Shown: piece after piece, positions 55,500-62,940 of the stretch
Position numbering within the stretch: position 1 is the stretch's first letter
Layout of the letters: every line of letters starts with the position of its first letter
Assembly (NCBI GenBank): GCA_009731425.1
Contig: AP018794.1
Span: forward strand, 124,001-188,000
Length of the DNA stretch: 64,000 nucleotides
Source of the DNA: Lachnospiraceae bacterium KM106-2
GTDB taxonomy: Bacteria > Bacillota > Clostridia > Lachnospirales > Lachnospiraceae
Reading direction: 5' to 3'
Program-made: the position numbers and the translations under genes
The notes under the pieces: generated by a model
Seen by the model: only the letters and a program-made list of their open reading frames with translations
Told to the model about the DNA's origin: nothing
Databases searched by the model: none

Positions 55500-55538
55500 A
55501 AAAAGAGGATATCCTTAAATGGATATCCTCTTTTTGTT
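55500..55538 (+). terminator. Terminator of the tRNA-Gly array
   Basis: A perfect 15-bp stem, AAAAAGAGGATATCC with its complement, and a 6-base loop end in TTTTTGTTTT. Confidence 0.93.
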
Positions 55539-55540
55539 TT

Positions 55541-55628
55541 TCGAGTCCAATCCAGGACTCGAAGGTTCGAAGGTCTCCGCGTTGCTACGGTCGTTGCAGG
55601 GCCGAGGTCCACTGGACCTCGTGCAACG
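55541..55628. repeat. Cluster of inverted repeats after the tRNA array
   Basis: TCGAGTCC/GGACTCGA (55541-55562) forms one hairpin. A nested one has outer arms CGTTGCA/TGCAACG and inner arms GAGGTCCA/TGGACCTC with a one-base loop (55592-55628). A 14-base piece (CTACGG+TCGTTGCA) recurs in inverted orientation, with three extra bases, at 54658-54674 before the array. No coding sequence is supported here. Confidence 0.6.
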
Positions 55629-55785
55629 TCTTGCGCATACTGTTCGGGCGTTATGATTTCTTTTATAGAGATCAGGACTCTTTGTTTATTTTAGATTTTG
55701 ATAAAATATGGTAAAATATTTATTGGTTAGTAGCGAGAAGAAGTTTAGAAAAGTACATAGACAAAAAAGTAGAAAGGAAAGGCAT

Positions 55786-56583
55786 ATGACAAGGAACGAG
55801 TTTCTGGAGATGGAGAAAAGGATTTGTGATTTTCAATATACATCGTTGGGGTATTGTGATTATGATGATGTTGAGGGGTATGAGGTAATTGAAGATAGTA
55901 AGACTCTTTTATGTGTTAAGGGGTATGATGTAGAGGCTGGGATGATACAGTATCATTGGGCGGCGGATCATGCGTCTTGGGTTGTTGGGGCTATTTTAGA
56001 ATCGCCTTGTTATCTTACTTTTGTTCCTAAGGGATGGGTGAAGGAGTTTGAGCAGGTGGGACTGCGGATTCGGAATAGATGGCATGATTATTTTATGAAA
56101 GACTTTATTCAGATCAAGGATGAGGCTACGGATATTGAATTCTTGAAGGTAGAGGAATGTGAGGGAGCTTCCAAGGTGACCATGGCATGTCGTGGTCAAA
56201 GTCGTGGCTTTACTGGGCAGACTGTACAGTGGATTAGAGACTGGGTAACGGGTGCAGATGAATTTGTTAGGAATTGTAGAATTGTGATAGAAAGAAATGA
56301 AGTGAATGAAATCGTTGGTATCGTATGTACGGGGACTTATGGCCATGAGAGTGAGAAAGGACCTACGTGTTGGATCCGTGAAGTGGCTGTGGTACCGGAA
56401 TATCAAAATAGAGGGATTGCAAGAAAGCTGATCACACAAGCACTTTCCTTTGGAAAAAGCCTTGGTGCGACAAGAGCTTATTTAGCTGCAGATGAGCAAA
56501 ATGCAGGAGCGATTCATTTATATGAAAGCCTTGGATTTGTGGCGAGTGAGGAAGAAAGTGAAATTAACATGATAAGAGAGTAA
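55786..56583 (+). CDS. GNAT-family N-acetyltransferase
   Basis: A 265-residue protein; ATG 55786 has AGAAAGGAAAGG upstream, while the frame is open further up without a site. The C-terminal ~115 residues are a GNAT domain with the acetyl-CoA loop VVPEYQNRGIARKLI (Q/RxxGxG/A-like) and the end motif NAGAIHLYESLGF. The N-terminal 150 residues form a second domain of unknown kind. The substrate is unknown. The first ~400 bp share the T/G-rich codon bias of the purL 3' end. Confidence 0.82.
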   Translation: MTRNEFLEMEKRICDFQYTSLGYCDYDDVEGYEVIEDSKTLLCVKGYDVEAGMIQYHWAADHASWVVGAILESPCYLTFVPKGWVKEFEQVGLRIRNRWHDYFMKDFIQIKDEATDIEFLKVEECEGASKVTMACRGQSRGFTGQTVQWIRDWVTGADEFVRNCRIVIERNEVNEIVGIVCTGTYGHESEKGPTCWIREVAVVPEYQNRGIARKLITQALSFGKSLGATRAYLAADEQNAGAIHLYESLGFVASEEESEINMIRE

Positions 56584-56621
56584 TTATTTTCTAGGAGATA
56601 GCAATTAGATAAGGAGAAAAG

Positions 56622-57479
56622 ATGGATATAGCAGTATTGGCGGATATCCATAGCAACCATATTGCATTTGAACGGTGTGTTGAGGATGTTTTAGAAAGAG
56701 GAATCACTACCTTTTTATTTTTAGGAGATTATATTGGTGAGCTAGCTTATCCGCAAAAGACAATGGAGCTTTTATATCGGTTACAGGAGCATTATCAATG
56801 TTACTTTATAAGAGGAAATAAGGAAGAGTACTGGATTAATTATCGCAAACAGGGAGCAACGGGATGGAAGGACTATAATTCTGCTAGTGGAGCATTATTT
56901 TATTCCTATCATCATCTAACAACGAGAGATCTTGATTTCTTTGAGAAGTTACCAATTGCAAAGGAGATTGCATTTGAAAGAATGGAGCCAATTACAATTT
57001 GTCATGGCAGTCCATTTAAGGTGAACGGTAAGATGATTCCGGAGGATGAGGCAACCAAACGGGTTATAGATCAGGTGATAACACCACTTATCTTATGTGG
57101 TCATACCCATATCCAATCGAAGATCATATATAACAATAAGAAAGTTTTAAATCCTGGGTCGATCGGGATTCCGTTGCGGACGCAAGGGAAGATGCAGTAT
57201 TTAATCTTGCATGAGAACCAAGGTGTGTGGGAAGAGGAATTTGTAAGTCTTACCTACGATATTGAGAAAGCGGTCTATGAGATGCATGAATCGGGGCTGT
57301 TTGAACATGCACCCTATTGGTCGATCGTTACGGAAGGTAATCTGCGGGGAAGTAATTTGTCCCAGAGTAAGACGATAACAAGGGCAATGGAACTATGTAA
57401 AGAAGAGATGGGTGAATGTATCTGGCCAGATATTCCGGATCGATTTTGGTTGCGGGCGATAGAGGAACAAAGAAATTAA
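56622..57479 (+). CDS. Calcineurin-like metallophosphoesterase
   Basis: A 285-residue cytosolic enzyme. The metal-binding motifs are complete: DIHSNH (Asp8, His10), GDYIGE, RGNKEE (GNH/E-like), CHGSP and CGHTHIQ. It is of the YfcE/DUF2437-like group, phosphodiesterases or phosphatases of unclear substrate. It starts 38 bp after the acetyltransferase gene behind AAGGAG and may be co-transcribed with it. Confidence 0.85.
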   Translation: MDIAVLADIHSNHIAFERCVEDVLERGITTFLFLGDYIGELAYPQKTMELLYRLQEHYQCYFIRGNKEEYWINYRKQGATGWKDYNSASGALFYSYHHLTTRDLDFFEKLPIAKEIAFERMEPITICHGSPFKVNGKMIPEDEATKRVIDQVITPLILCGHTHIQSKIIYNNKKVLNPGSIGIPLRTQGKMQYLILHENQGVWEEEFVSLTYDIEKAVYEMHESGLFEHAPYWSIVTEGNLRGSNLSQSKTITRAMELCKEEMGECIWPDIPDRFWLRAIEEQRN

Positions 57480-57497
57480 CATAAAAAAGAGTAAATA

Positions 57498-57526
57498 TTG
57501 TCTTTTATGGTCGAATATGGTATTTT
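57498..57526 (+). promoter_or_regulatory. Candidate promoter of the exported-protein gene
   Basis: TTGTCT, a 17-bp spacer and TATTTT lie 51 bp before the start codon. Confidence 0.45.
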
Positions 57527-57577
57527 ATTAGGTATATCATAGAATTTGATAAATACATCATGACAGAGGAGACTACT

Positions 57578-58183
57578 ATGAAGAAGTTAAGAATTGTTGT
57601 TGTCCTTGCTATCCTTGCAGTTGGATATTTTGGATTACAAAGGTCTGAGAAACAAGAAGCTAAGTTTAACGTTGAAGTCGATGGTATGACAGTGGAGTTG
57701 GATAAAACTACGGTCAAGGATTTAAAAGATCACGGGTTCACGCTGGCGGATGGAATATCTTCGGATTTACCTGCTACCATGGAGCCAAAGACAGTAAGCT
57801 TAAGTAATACGGGATCTGCCATGAAAAGTGATGAGCAGTATTTCGGTTTTGGAGTGATCAATCGTACCAATACCAATGTTTCAATTGAAGAAGCCAAAAT
57901 AGAATCTGTTAGTATTCATTACAAGGATACTTATATAAAGGGAAATAAAGTAGATACATATCAAGAAGCAAAAGTGATGGGGTTTAATCCAAAAGGTATG
58001 ACAATGGATGAAGTCAAATCACAGCTAAAAAAAGAAGTGGATGAAGCAAGTATTAGTCAAAATAAAGAGGATCAATTACAGGTAAAGGTGGATGATCATT
58101 ACTGTAATTACTACTTTGATAAAGATGGCAAATTAGAAACGGTTTCAACTAGTATAGCAGTTGCAACAACTTTTAGAAAATAA
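57578..58183 (+). CDS. Unknown membrane-anchored protein
   Basis: A 201-residue protein; ATG 57578 has AGAGGAG seven bases upstream, while the ATG at 57560 has no site. One N-terminal helix (LRIVVVLAILAVGYFGL, about residues 4-20) serves as signal or anchor. The rest is hydrophilic and beta-rich with no cysteine-based or enzymatic motif; VNVEVDGMTVEL-like strands and a final DHYCNYYFDKDGKLETV hairpin suggest a small extracellular fold. I do not recognise the family. It is a single-gene unit between its own promoter and a terminator. Confidence 0.65.
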   Translation: MKKLRIVVVLAILAVGYFGLQRSEKQEAKFNVEVDGMTVELDKTTVKDLKDHGFTLADGISSDLPATMEPKTVSLSNTGSAMKSDEQYFGFGVINRTNTNVSIEEAKIESVSIHYKDTYIKGNKVDTYQEAKVMGFNPKGMTMDEVKSQLKKEVDEASISQNKEDQLQVKVDDHYCNYYFDKDGKLETVSTSIAVATTFRK

Positions 58184-58195
58184 GAAATGAAAATG

Positions 58196-58242
58196 AAAGA
58201 CATATGTGGTAAACTATCAAAAAGTAACTACATATGTCTTTT
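58196..58242 (+). terminator. Terminator after the unknown exported protein
   Basis: AAAGACATATGT pairs with ACATATGTCTTT across a 22-base loop, followed by further T. It overlaps the upstream part of the next reading frame, which argues for the later start (58276) of that gene. Confidence 0.7.
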
Positions 58243-58275
58243 TTAGTTAAGAAAAGAAGAAAGGAAGGTGGAAAA

Positions 58276-59250
58276 ATGAATGAGCAATTGTTAGAACAGT
58301 TGAGAATGATCACACCGGAAGAAGAGCGTCTTTTAAATGGAAGTAAGGAAATCGAGAAGAATATTTATATGTCATCTGAAGATGGTGTGATCGAAGCGAA
58401 TAAGTTACTTGAGGCAGGCAAGCTGATTCAGGTAAGAACTCATACACGTTTTGTCCACTTTCCAAAACATACCCACAATTATATCGAAGTGATCTATATG
58501 TGCTCTGGAAACAGTCATCATGTAGTAAATGGAGCAGATGTTTATTTAAAACAGGGAGAGCTTCTGTTCCTGAATCAGAAGGCGATTCAGGAGATTTATC
58601 CGGCAGGAGAGAATGACATAGCGGTGAATTTGATTATATTGCCGGAATTTTTTGATTATGTTCTTCGGATGATCGAATCGGAGGAGAACCTATTACGAGA
58701 TTTTGTGATCGATTGTCTTAGAGGGGATAACCCGCAAGGTGGCTATCTCCACTTTAAAGTAGCGGATATTCTTCCAATTCAGAACTTGGTTGAGAATTTG
58801 ATCTGGACGATCAAGAATCGACAACCCAATAAAAGAAGTATCAATCAGAATACCATGGGGCTTCTATTCTTACAGTTGATGAATTATATGGATAAAGTAG
58901 AGACGAATGAAGAAAATTCGGAGCAGAAATTAATGATTGATGTACTAGGATATATCGAGGAACATTATAAAGATGGCGAGTTATCAGAACTAGCGAACTT
59001 ACTACATTATGATTTCTACTGGCTATCGAAGGAGATAAAGAAACTTTCGGGTAAGACTTATACGGATATGGTTCAGACGAAACGATTGAATCAGGCAGCT
59101 TATTATCTGACGCATACGACCATGTCTGTCATGGAGATCGCCATGGCAGTTGGATATGATAATATTAGCTATTTTCATCGAATCTTTCAAAAGCGATATG
59201 GTATGACGCCGAGAAAATATCGGGTAGGTAATCATAACAAAAATAGATAG
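58276..59250 (+). CDS. AraC-family regulator of the rhamnose genes (RhaS/RhaR-like)
   Basis: A 324-residue regulator; ATG 58276 has GGAAGGTGG upstream. The N-terminal cupin-like sensor contains HFPKHTHNYIEVIYMCSG and QGELLFLNQ (residues ~55-110). Two helix-turn-helix motifs lie near the C-terminus (LSELANLLHYDFYWLSKEIK and SVMEIAMAVGYDNISYFHRI, then FQKRYGMTPRKYR). It precedes rhaB on the same strand with its own terminator between them, so it probably activates the rha operon in response to rhamnose. The effector is inferred from its neighbours. Confidence 0.85.
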   Translation: MNEQLLEQLRMITPEEERLLNGSKEIEKNIYMSSEDGVIEANKLLEAGKLIQVRTHTRFVHFPKHTHNYIEVIYMCSGNSHHVVNGADVYLKQGELLFLNQKAIQEIYPAGENDIAVNLIILPEFFDYVLRMIESEENLLRDFVIDCLRGDNPQGGYLHFKVADILPIQNLVENLIWTIKNRQPNKRSINQNTMGLLFLQLMNYMDKVETNEENSEQKLMIDVLGYIEEHYKDGELSELANLLHYDFYWLSKEIKKLSGKTYTDMVQTKRLNQAAYYLTHTTMSVMEIAMAVGYDNISYFHRIFQKRYGMTPRKYRVGNHNKNR

Positions 59251-59292
59251 AGCAGACGAGATGAAACAAGCTATGTGACTATCGTGCAAATA

Positions 59293-59328
59293 AGGACACT
59301 TTTTTGAACAAAAGGTGTTCTTTTTTTG
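59293..59328 (+). terminator. Terminator between the AraC gene and rhaB
   Basis: AGGACACTTTT pairs with AAAAGGTGTTCT (one bulge) and is followed by seven T. The 50 bp beyond it contain TATTATA but no clear -35, consistent with an activator-dependent rha promoter. Confidence 0.7.
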
Positions 59329-59379
59329 TGCTCCTAATCTAGGTATTATAAGGATAGTAAGAAGCAAGGAGGAATTGAG

Positions 59380-60783
59380 ATGGAGAAGTACTATCTGGCT
59401 ATTGATATTGGAGCCTCCAGTGGCCGTCATATATTGGCACACAAGAAGAATGGCAAAATGAAATTAGAAGAGATCTATCGTTTCCCGAACGGACTGATGA
59501 AAAAGGACGGAGAGCTATGTTGGGATATCGATCAGCTCTATACGGAAATAAAGACAGGAATGAAAGAATGTGTAAAACTGAATAAGATTCCTGTCAGCGT
59601 TGGAATTGACACTTGGGCAGTTGATTTTGTTTTACTAGATGCCAAGGGACAACGAATTGGCAATCCGGTAGCATACCGAGATGGCAGAACGAAAGGAATG
59701 GATGAGAGAGTGTATTCCTTCCTTTCGGAGGAGAAGTTATATCAGCGTATTGGAATTCAAAAACAGATTTTTAATTCAATCTATCAGCTGATGGCGATCA
59801 AAGAGAACCATCCAGAACAAATGGAACAGGCAGAAAAGATGCTTATGATACCGGATTATTTCCATTCCTTATTATGTGGAAAGACGGTCACAGAGTATAC
59901 CAATGCTACCACGACTAGCCTGGTAGACCCAGAAACTAACGAGTGGGATATGGAGTTGATCGATCTTCTTGGATTTAAGAAAGAGATTTTCCAAGAAATC
60001 AAAATGCCTGGAACGGTCTTAGGGGATCTTTCAGAAGAGATTCAAAAGGAAGTCGGATTCAATTGTAAGGTTGTCTTACCGGCGACACATGATACAGGTT
60101 CAGCGGTAATGGCGGTGCCATCCAATAAAGATGACGTGCTATATATTAGCTCAGGAACTTGGTCCTTAATGGGTACAGAATTAGCAAAAGCTAATTGTTC
60201 CAAAGAGAGCAGACAGCGTAACTTTACCAATGAGGGCGGATATGATCATCGCTTCCGTTTCCTTAAAAATATCATGGGACTTTGGATGATTCAAAATGTA
60301 AAAAAAGAAATTGGAGAAGGATTATCCTTTGGAGAGATTTGTGATCTGGCATCCAAGGAAACGATCACTTCGATCGTTGATTGTAATGATGATCGATTTT
60401 TAGCACCGGATAGTATGACAGAAGAAGTAAAGAAGGCTTGCAAGGAAAGCAATCAGGATATTCCAAACGGAGTAGGGCAAGTAGCCTCTGTCATCTACCG
60501 AAGTTTAGCAAAGTGCTATGCGGATACCATTGATGAGATCGAAGAGATAACAAAATGCAAGTATGATACGGTTCACATTGTAGGTGGAGGAGCGAATGCC
60601 GATTACCTGAACCGATTAACAGCAAATGAGACAAAGAGAACGATTTATGCAGGTCCAACAGAAGCAACAGCGATCGGTAACATTGCAGCGCAGATGATCG
60701 CAGAGAAGGAATTAGAGGACTTAACAGAAGCTAGAAGTTGTATTAGGGATTCGTTCCCATTGAAACAATATGATCCCCAATAA
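59380..60783 (+). CDS. rhaB: Rhamnulokinase
   Basis: A 467-residue FGGY-family sugar kinase that phosphorylates L-rhamnulose. The N-terminal phosphate-binding motif IDIGASSGR (about residues 6-14), VGIDTWAVDFVLLD, ATHDTGSAVMAVP, YISSGTWSLMG and the C-terminal HIVGGGANADYLN all match RhaB. Start at 59380 behind AAGGAGG. First gene of the rha operon. Confidence 0.95.
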   Translation: MEKYYLAIDIGASSGRHILAHKKNGKMKLEEIYRFPNGLMKKDGELCWDIDQLYTEIKTGMKECVKLNKIPVSVGIDTWAVDFVLLDAKGQRIGNPVAYRDGRTKGMDERVYSFLSEEKLYQRIGIQKQIFNSIYQLMAIKENHPEQMEQAEKMLMIPDYFHSLLCGKTVTEYTNATTTSLVDPETNEWDMELIDLLGFKKEIFQEIKMPGTVLGDLSEEIQKEVGFNCKVVLPATHDTGSAVMAVPSNKDDVLYISSGTWSLMGTELAKANCSKESRQRNFTNEGGYDHRFRFLKNIMGLWMIQNVKKEIGEGLSFGEICDLASKETITSIVDCNDDRFLAPDSMTEEVKKACKESNQDIPNGVGQVASVIYRSLAKCYADTIDEIEEITKCKYDTVHIVGGGANADYLNRLTANETKRTIYAGPTEATAIGNIAAQMIAEKELEDLTEARSCIRDSFPLKQYDPQ

Positions 60784-60808
60784 GGGTTAAATGAATAGGA
60801 GGTCTATT

Positions 60809-62065
60809 ATGACAGGATTAGAAAGATATGAATCAGCAAAAAAAATGTATGCAGCCATGGGTGTTGATACCGATGCAGCCATCAAGCGTTTAAAAGAGAT
60901 TCCAGTTTCCCTTCATTGTTGGCAAGGAGACGATGTAACTGGATTTGATCATGAAGGACCACTTACCGGTGGAATTCAGACAACAGGTAACTATATGGGC
61001 AAAGCCAGAAATCCCGAAGAATTAATGCAGGATATGGATATGGCAATGAAGTTGATGCCTGGTAAGAAGAAACTTAATATCCATGCCAGCTATGCAATCT
61101 TTGGAGAAGGTGAGAGAGTAGACCGTGATCAATTAGAACCAAAGCATTTTGAAAAGTGGGTTCAGTTTGCCAAAGAAAGAAACATGGGAATCGATTTTAA
61201 TCCAACATTCTTCTCTCATGACAAAGTAAAAGATGGTTTAACCTTATCAAGCCCAGATGAAGAGACAAGAAAGTTCTGGATCAATCATGGTAAAGCATGT
61301 ATCCGTATTTCTGAATACTTTGCAAAAGAAACAGGAATTCCATGTGTTATGAATATCTGGACAGGAGATGGCTTTAAAGATATCCCAGCAGATCGTATGG
61401 GACCAAGAGTTCGTTATAAAGATTCCATCGAGCAGATTTTATCAGAACCATTTGATCGAAACTTAGTAAAACCATGTGTGGAATCTAAAGTATTTGGAAT
61501 CGGTGTAGAGTCTTATACGGTAGGATCTGCAGAATTCACATTAAACTTCGCGGCAACACATGAAGGCTGCCTTCCACTAATGGATAATGGTCATTATCAT
61601 CCAACAGAAGTGGTATCGGATAAGATTTCAGCCTTACTTTGCTACTTCCCTGAAATTGCATTACATATTACAAGACCAGTTCGATGGGATAGTGATCATG
61701 TTGTGTTATTCGATGATGAGACAAAAGAGATGGCAAAAGAAATCGTTCGTAATGATGCGATCGAACGTGTTTATATGGCACTTGATTATTTTGATGCTAG
61801 TATCAATCGTATCTCTGCATGGGCAGTGGGATATAGAAGCTGGCAGAAAGCATTATTGTCTGCTTTAGTAACACCAAATGAAATGCTTAAGAAATTACAA
61901 GATGAGAATCAGTTATCTGAGCTTATGGTAATGCAGGAAGAGATGAAGACATATCCACTTGGAGATGTATGGGATGAGTATTTAAGACAATGTGGTATGT
62001 CTGCGGATCCAAACTGGTTTACTGAGATTAAAAAGTATGAGAAAGAAGTACTAAGCAACCGATAG
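60809..62065 (+). CDS. rhaA: L-rhamnose isomerase
   Basis: A 418-residue enzyme converting L-rhamnose to L-rhamnulose; the length is that of known RhaA. ATG 60809 follows ATAGGAGG; an in-frame ATG 18 bp upstream has no site. Typical segments are SLHCWQGDDVTGFDHEGPL, NIHASYAIFGEGERVDRD, DFNPTFFSHDK and LPLMDNGHYHPTEVVSDKI, the last two carrying metal-binding residues. The gap to rhaB is 25 bp. Confidence 0.97.
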   Translation: MTGLERYESAKKMYAAMGVDTDAAIKRLKEIPVSLHCWQGDDVTGFDHEGPLTGGIQTTGNYMGKARNPEELMQDMDMAMKLMPGKKKLNIHASYAIFGEGERVDRDQLEPKHFEKWVQFAKERNMGIDFNPTFFSHDKVKDGLTLSSPDEETRKFWINHGKACIRISEYFAKETGIPCVMNIWTGDGFKDIPADRMGPRVRYKDSIEQILSEPFDRNLVKPCVESKVFGIGVESYTVGSAEFTLNFAATHEGCLPLMDNGHYHPTEVVSDKISALLCYFPEIALHITRPVRWDSDHVVLFDDETKEMAKEIVRNDAIERVYMALDYFDASINRISAWAVGYRSWQKALLSALVTPNEMLKKLQDENQLSELMVMQEEMKTYPLGDVWDEYLRQCGMSADPNWFTEIKKYEKEVLSNR

Positions 62066-62097
62066 ATTGCATGCTTGATAAAATGGAGGAATTGAAA

Positions 62098-62922
62098 ATG
62101 AAATTTTTAGATGCAGAATTTGTAAAAGGTTTTATCCGTATGGCCAATGATGGATGGGAACAAGGATGGCATGAAAGAAATGGTGGAAACCTTTCTTACC
62201 GTGTAAAACCAGAAGAAGTAGACTTAGTAAAAGAGAACTTCAAAGCAGGAGACTGGACTGAGATCGGTACAAGTGTACCTAAATTAGCAAAAGAATTCTT
62301 TTTGGTAACAGGAAGTGGAAAGTACTTCCGCAATGTGATCTTGGATCCAGAAGATTCTATCTGTATGATCGAATTAGATGAGACAGGTGAAAAATACCGT
62401 ATTGTCTGGGGCCTTGTAAATGGTGGAAGACCAACAAGTGAATTACCATCTCACTTAATGAATCATGAAGTAAAAATGTTAGCTACAGACGGTAAATACC
62501 GTGTTATCTACCATGCTCACACAACCAATGTGATCGCACTTACTTTTGTACTTCCATTAAAGGATGAAGTTTTTACAAGAGAGTTATGGGAAATGGCAAC
62601 AGAGTGTCCCGTTGTATTCCCACAAGGAATCGGCGTAGTACCTTGGATGGTACCAGGTGGCAGAGAGATCGCAGTTGCAACAAGCGATTTAATGAAACAG
62701 TATGATGTAGCAATCTGGGCTCATCACGGAATGTTCGCAGCAGGAGAAGATTTTGATCTGACATTTGGTTTAATGCATACTGTAGAAAAGTCAGCTGAAA
62801 TCTTAGTAAAAATGTTATCCATGCAGCCAAATAAATTACAGACGATCCAACCAGATGAATTCCGTCACTTAGCAAAAGATTTTAAGGTAACTTTACCTGA
62901 AAAATTCTTATATAACAAATAA
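62098..62922 (+). CDS. rhaD: Rhamnulose-1-phosphate aldolase
   Basis: A 274-residue class II aldolase that splits rhamnulose-1-phosphate into DHAP and L-lactaldehyde. ATG 62098 follows TGGAGGAAT. Zinc ligands are visible in YHAHTTN (His139, His141) and WAHHGMFA (His209). The phosphate-binding N-terminal region has ERNGGNLSYR and VTGSGKYF. Length equals that of the E. coli enzyme. Confidence 0.95.
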   Translation: MKFLDAEFVKGFIRMANDGWEQGWHERNGGNLSYRVKPEEVDLVKENFKAGDWTEIGTSVPKLAKEFFLVTGSGKYFRNVILDPEDSICMIELDETGEKYRIVWGLVNGGRPTSELPSHLMNHEVKMLATDGKYRVIYHAHTTNVIALTFVLPLKDEVFTRELWEMATECPVVFPQGIGVVPWMVPGGREIAVATSDLMKQYDVAIWAHHGMFAAGEDFDLTFGLMHTVEKSAEILVKMLSMQPNKLQTIQPDEFRHLAKDFKVTLPEKFLYNK

Positions 62923-62940
62923 TGAAGGGAAGAGATTATT

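Noticed and set aside
55068..55518. Repeated short reading frames of about 70-90 codons across the tRNA-Gly array, which look like a repeat protein
   Set aside because: They are translations of the tRNA sequences themselves. Cloverleaf structure, promoter and terminator all support tRNA genes and there is no ribosome binding site.
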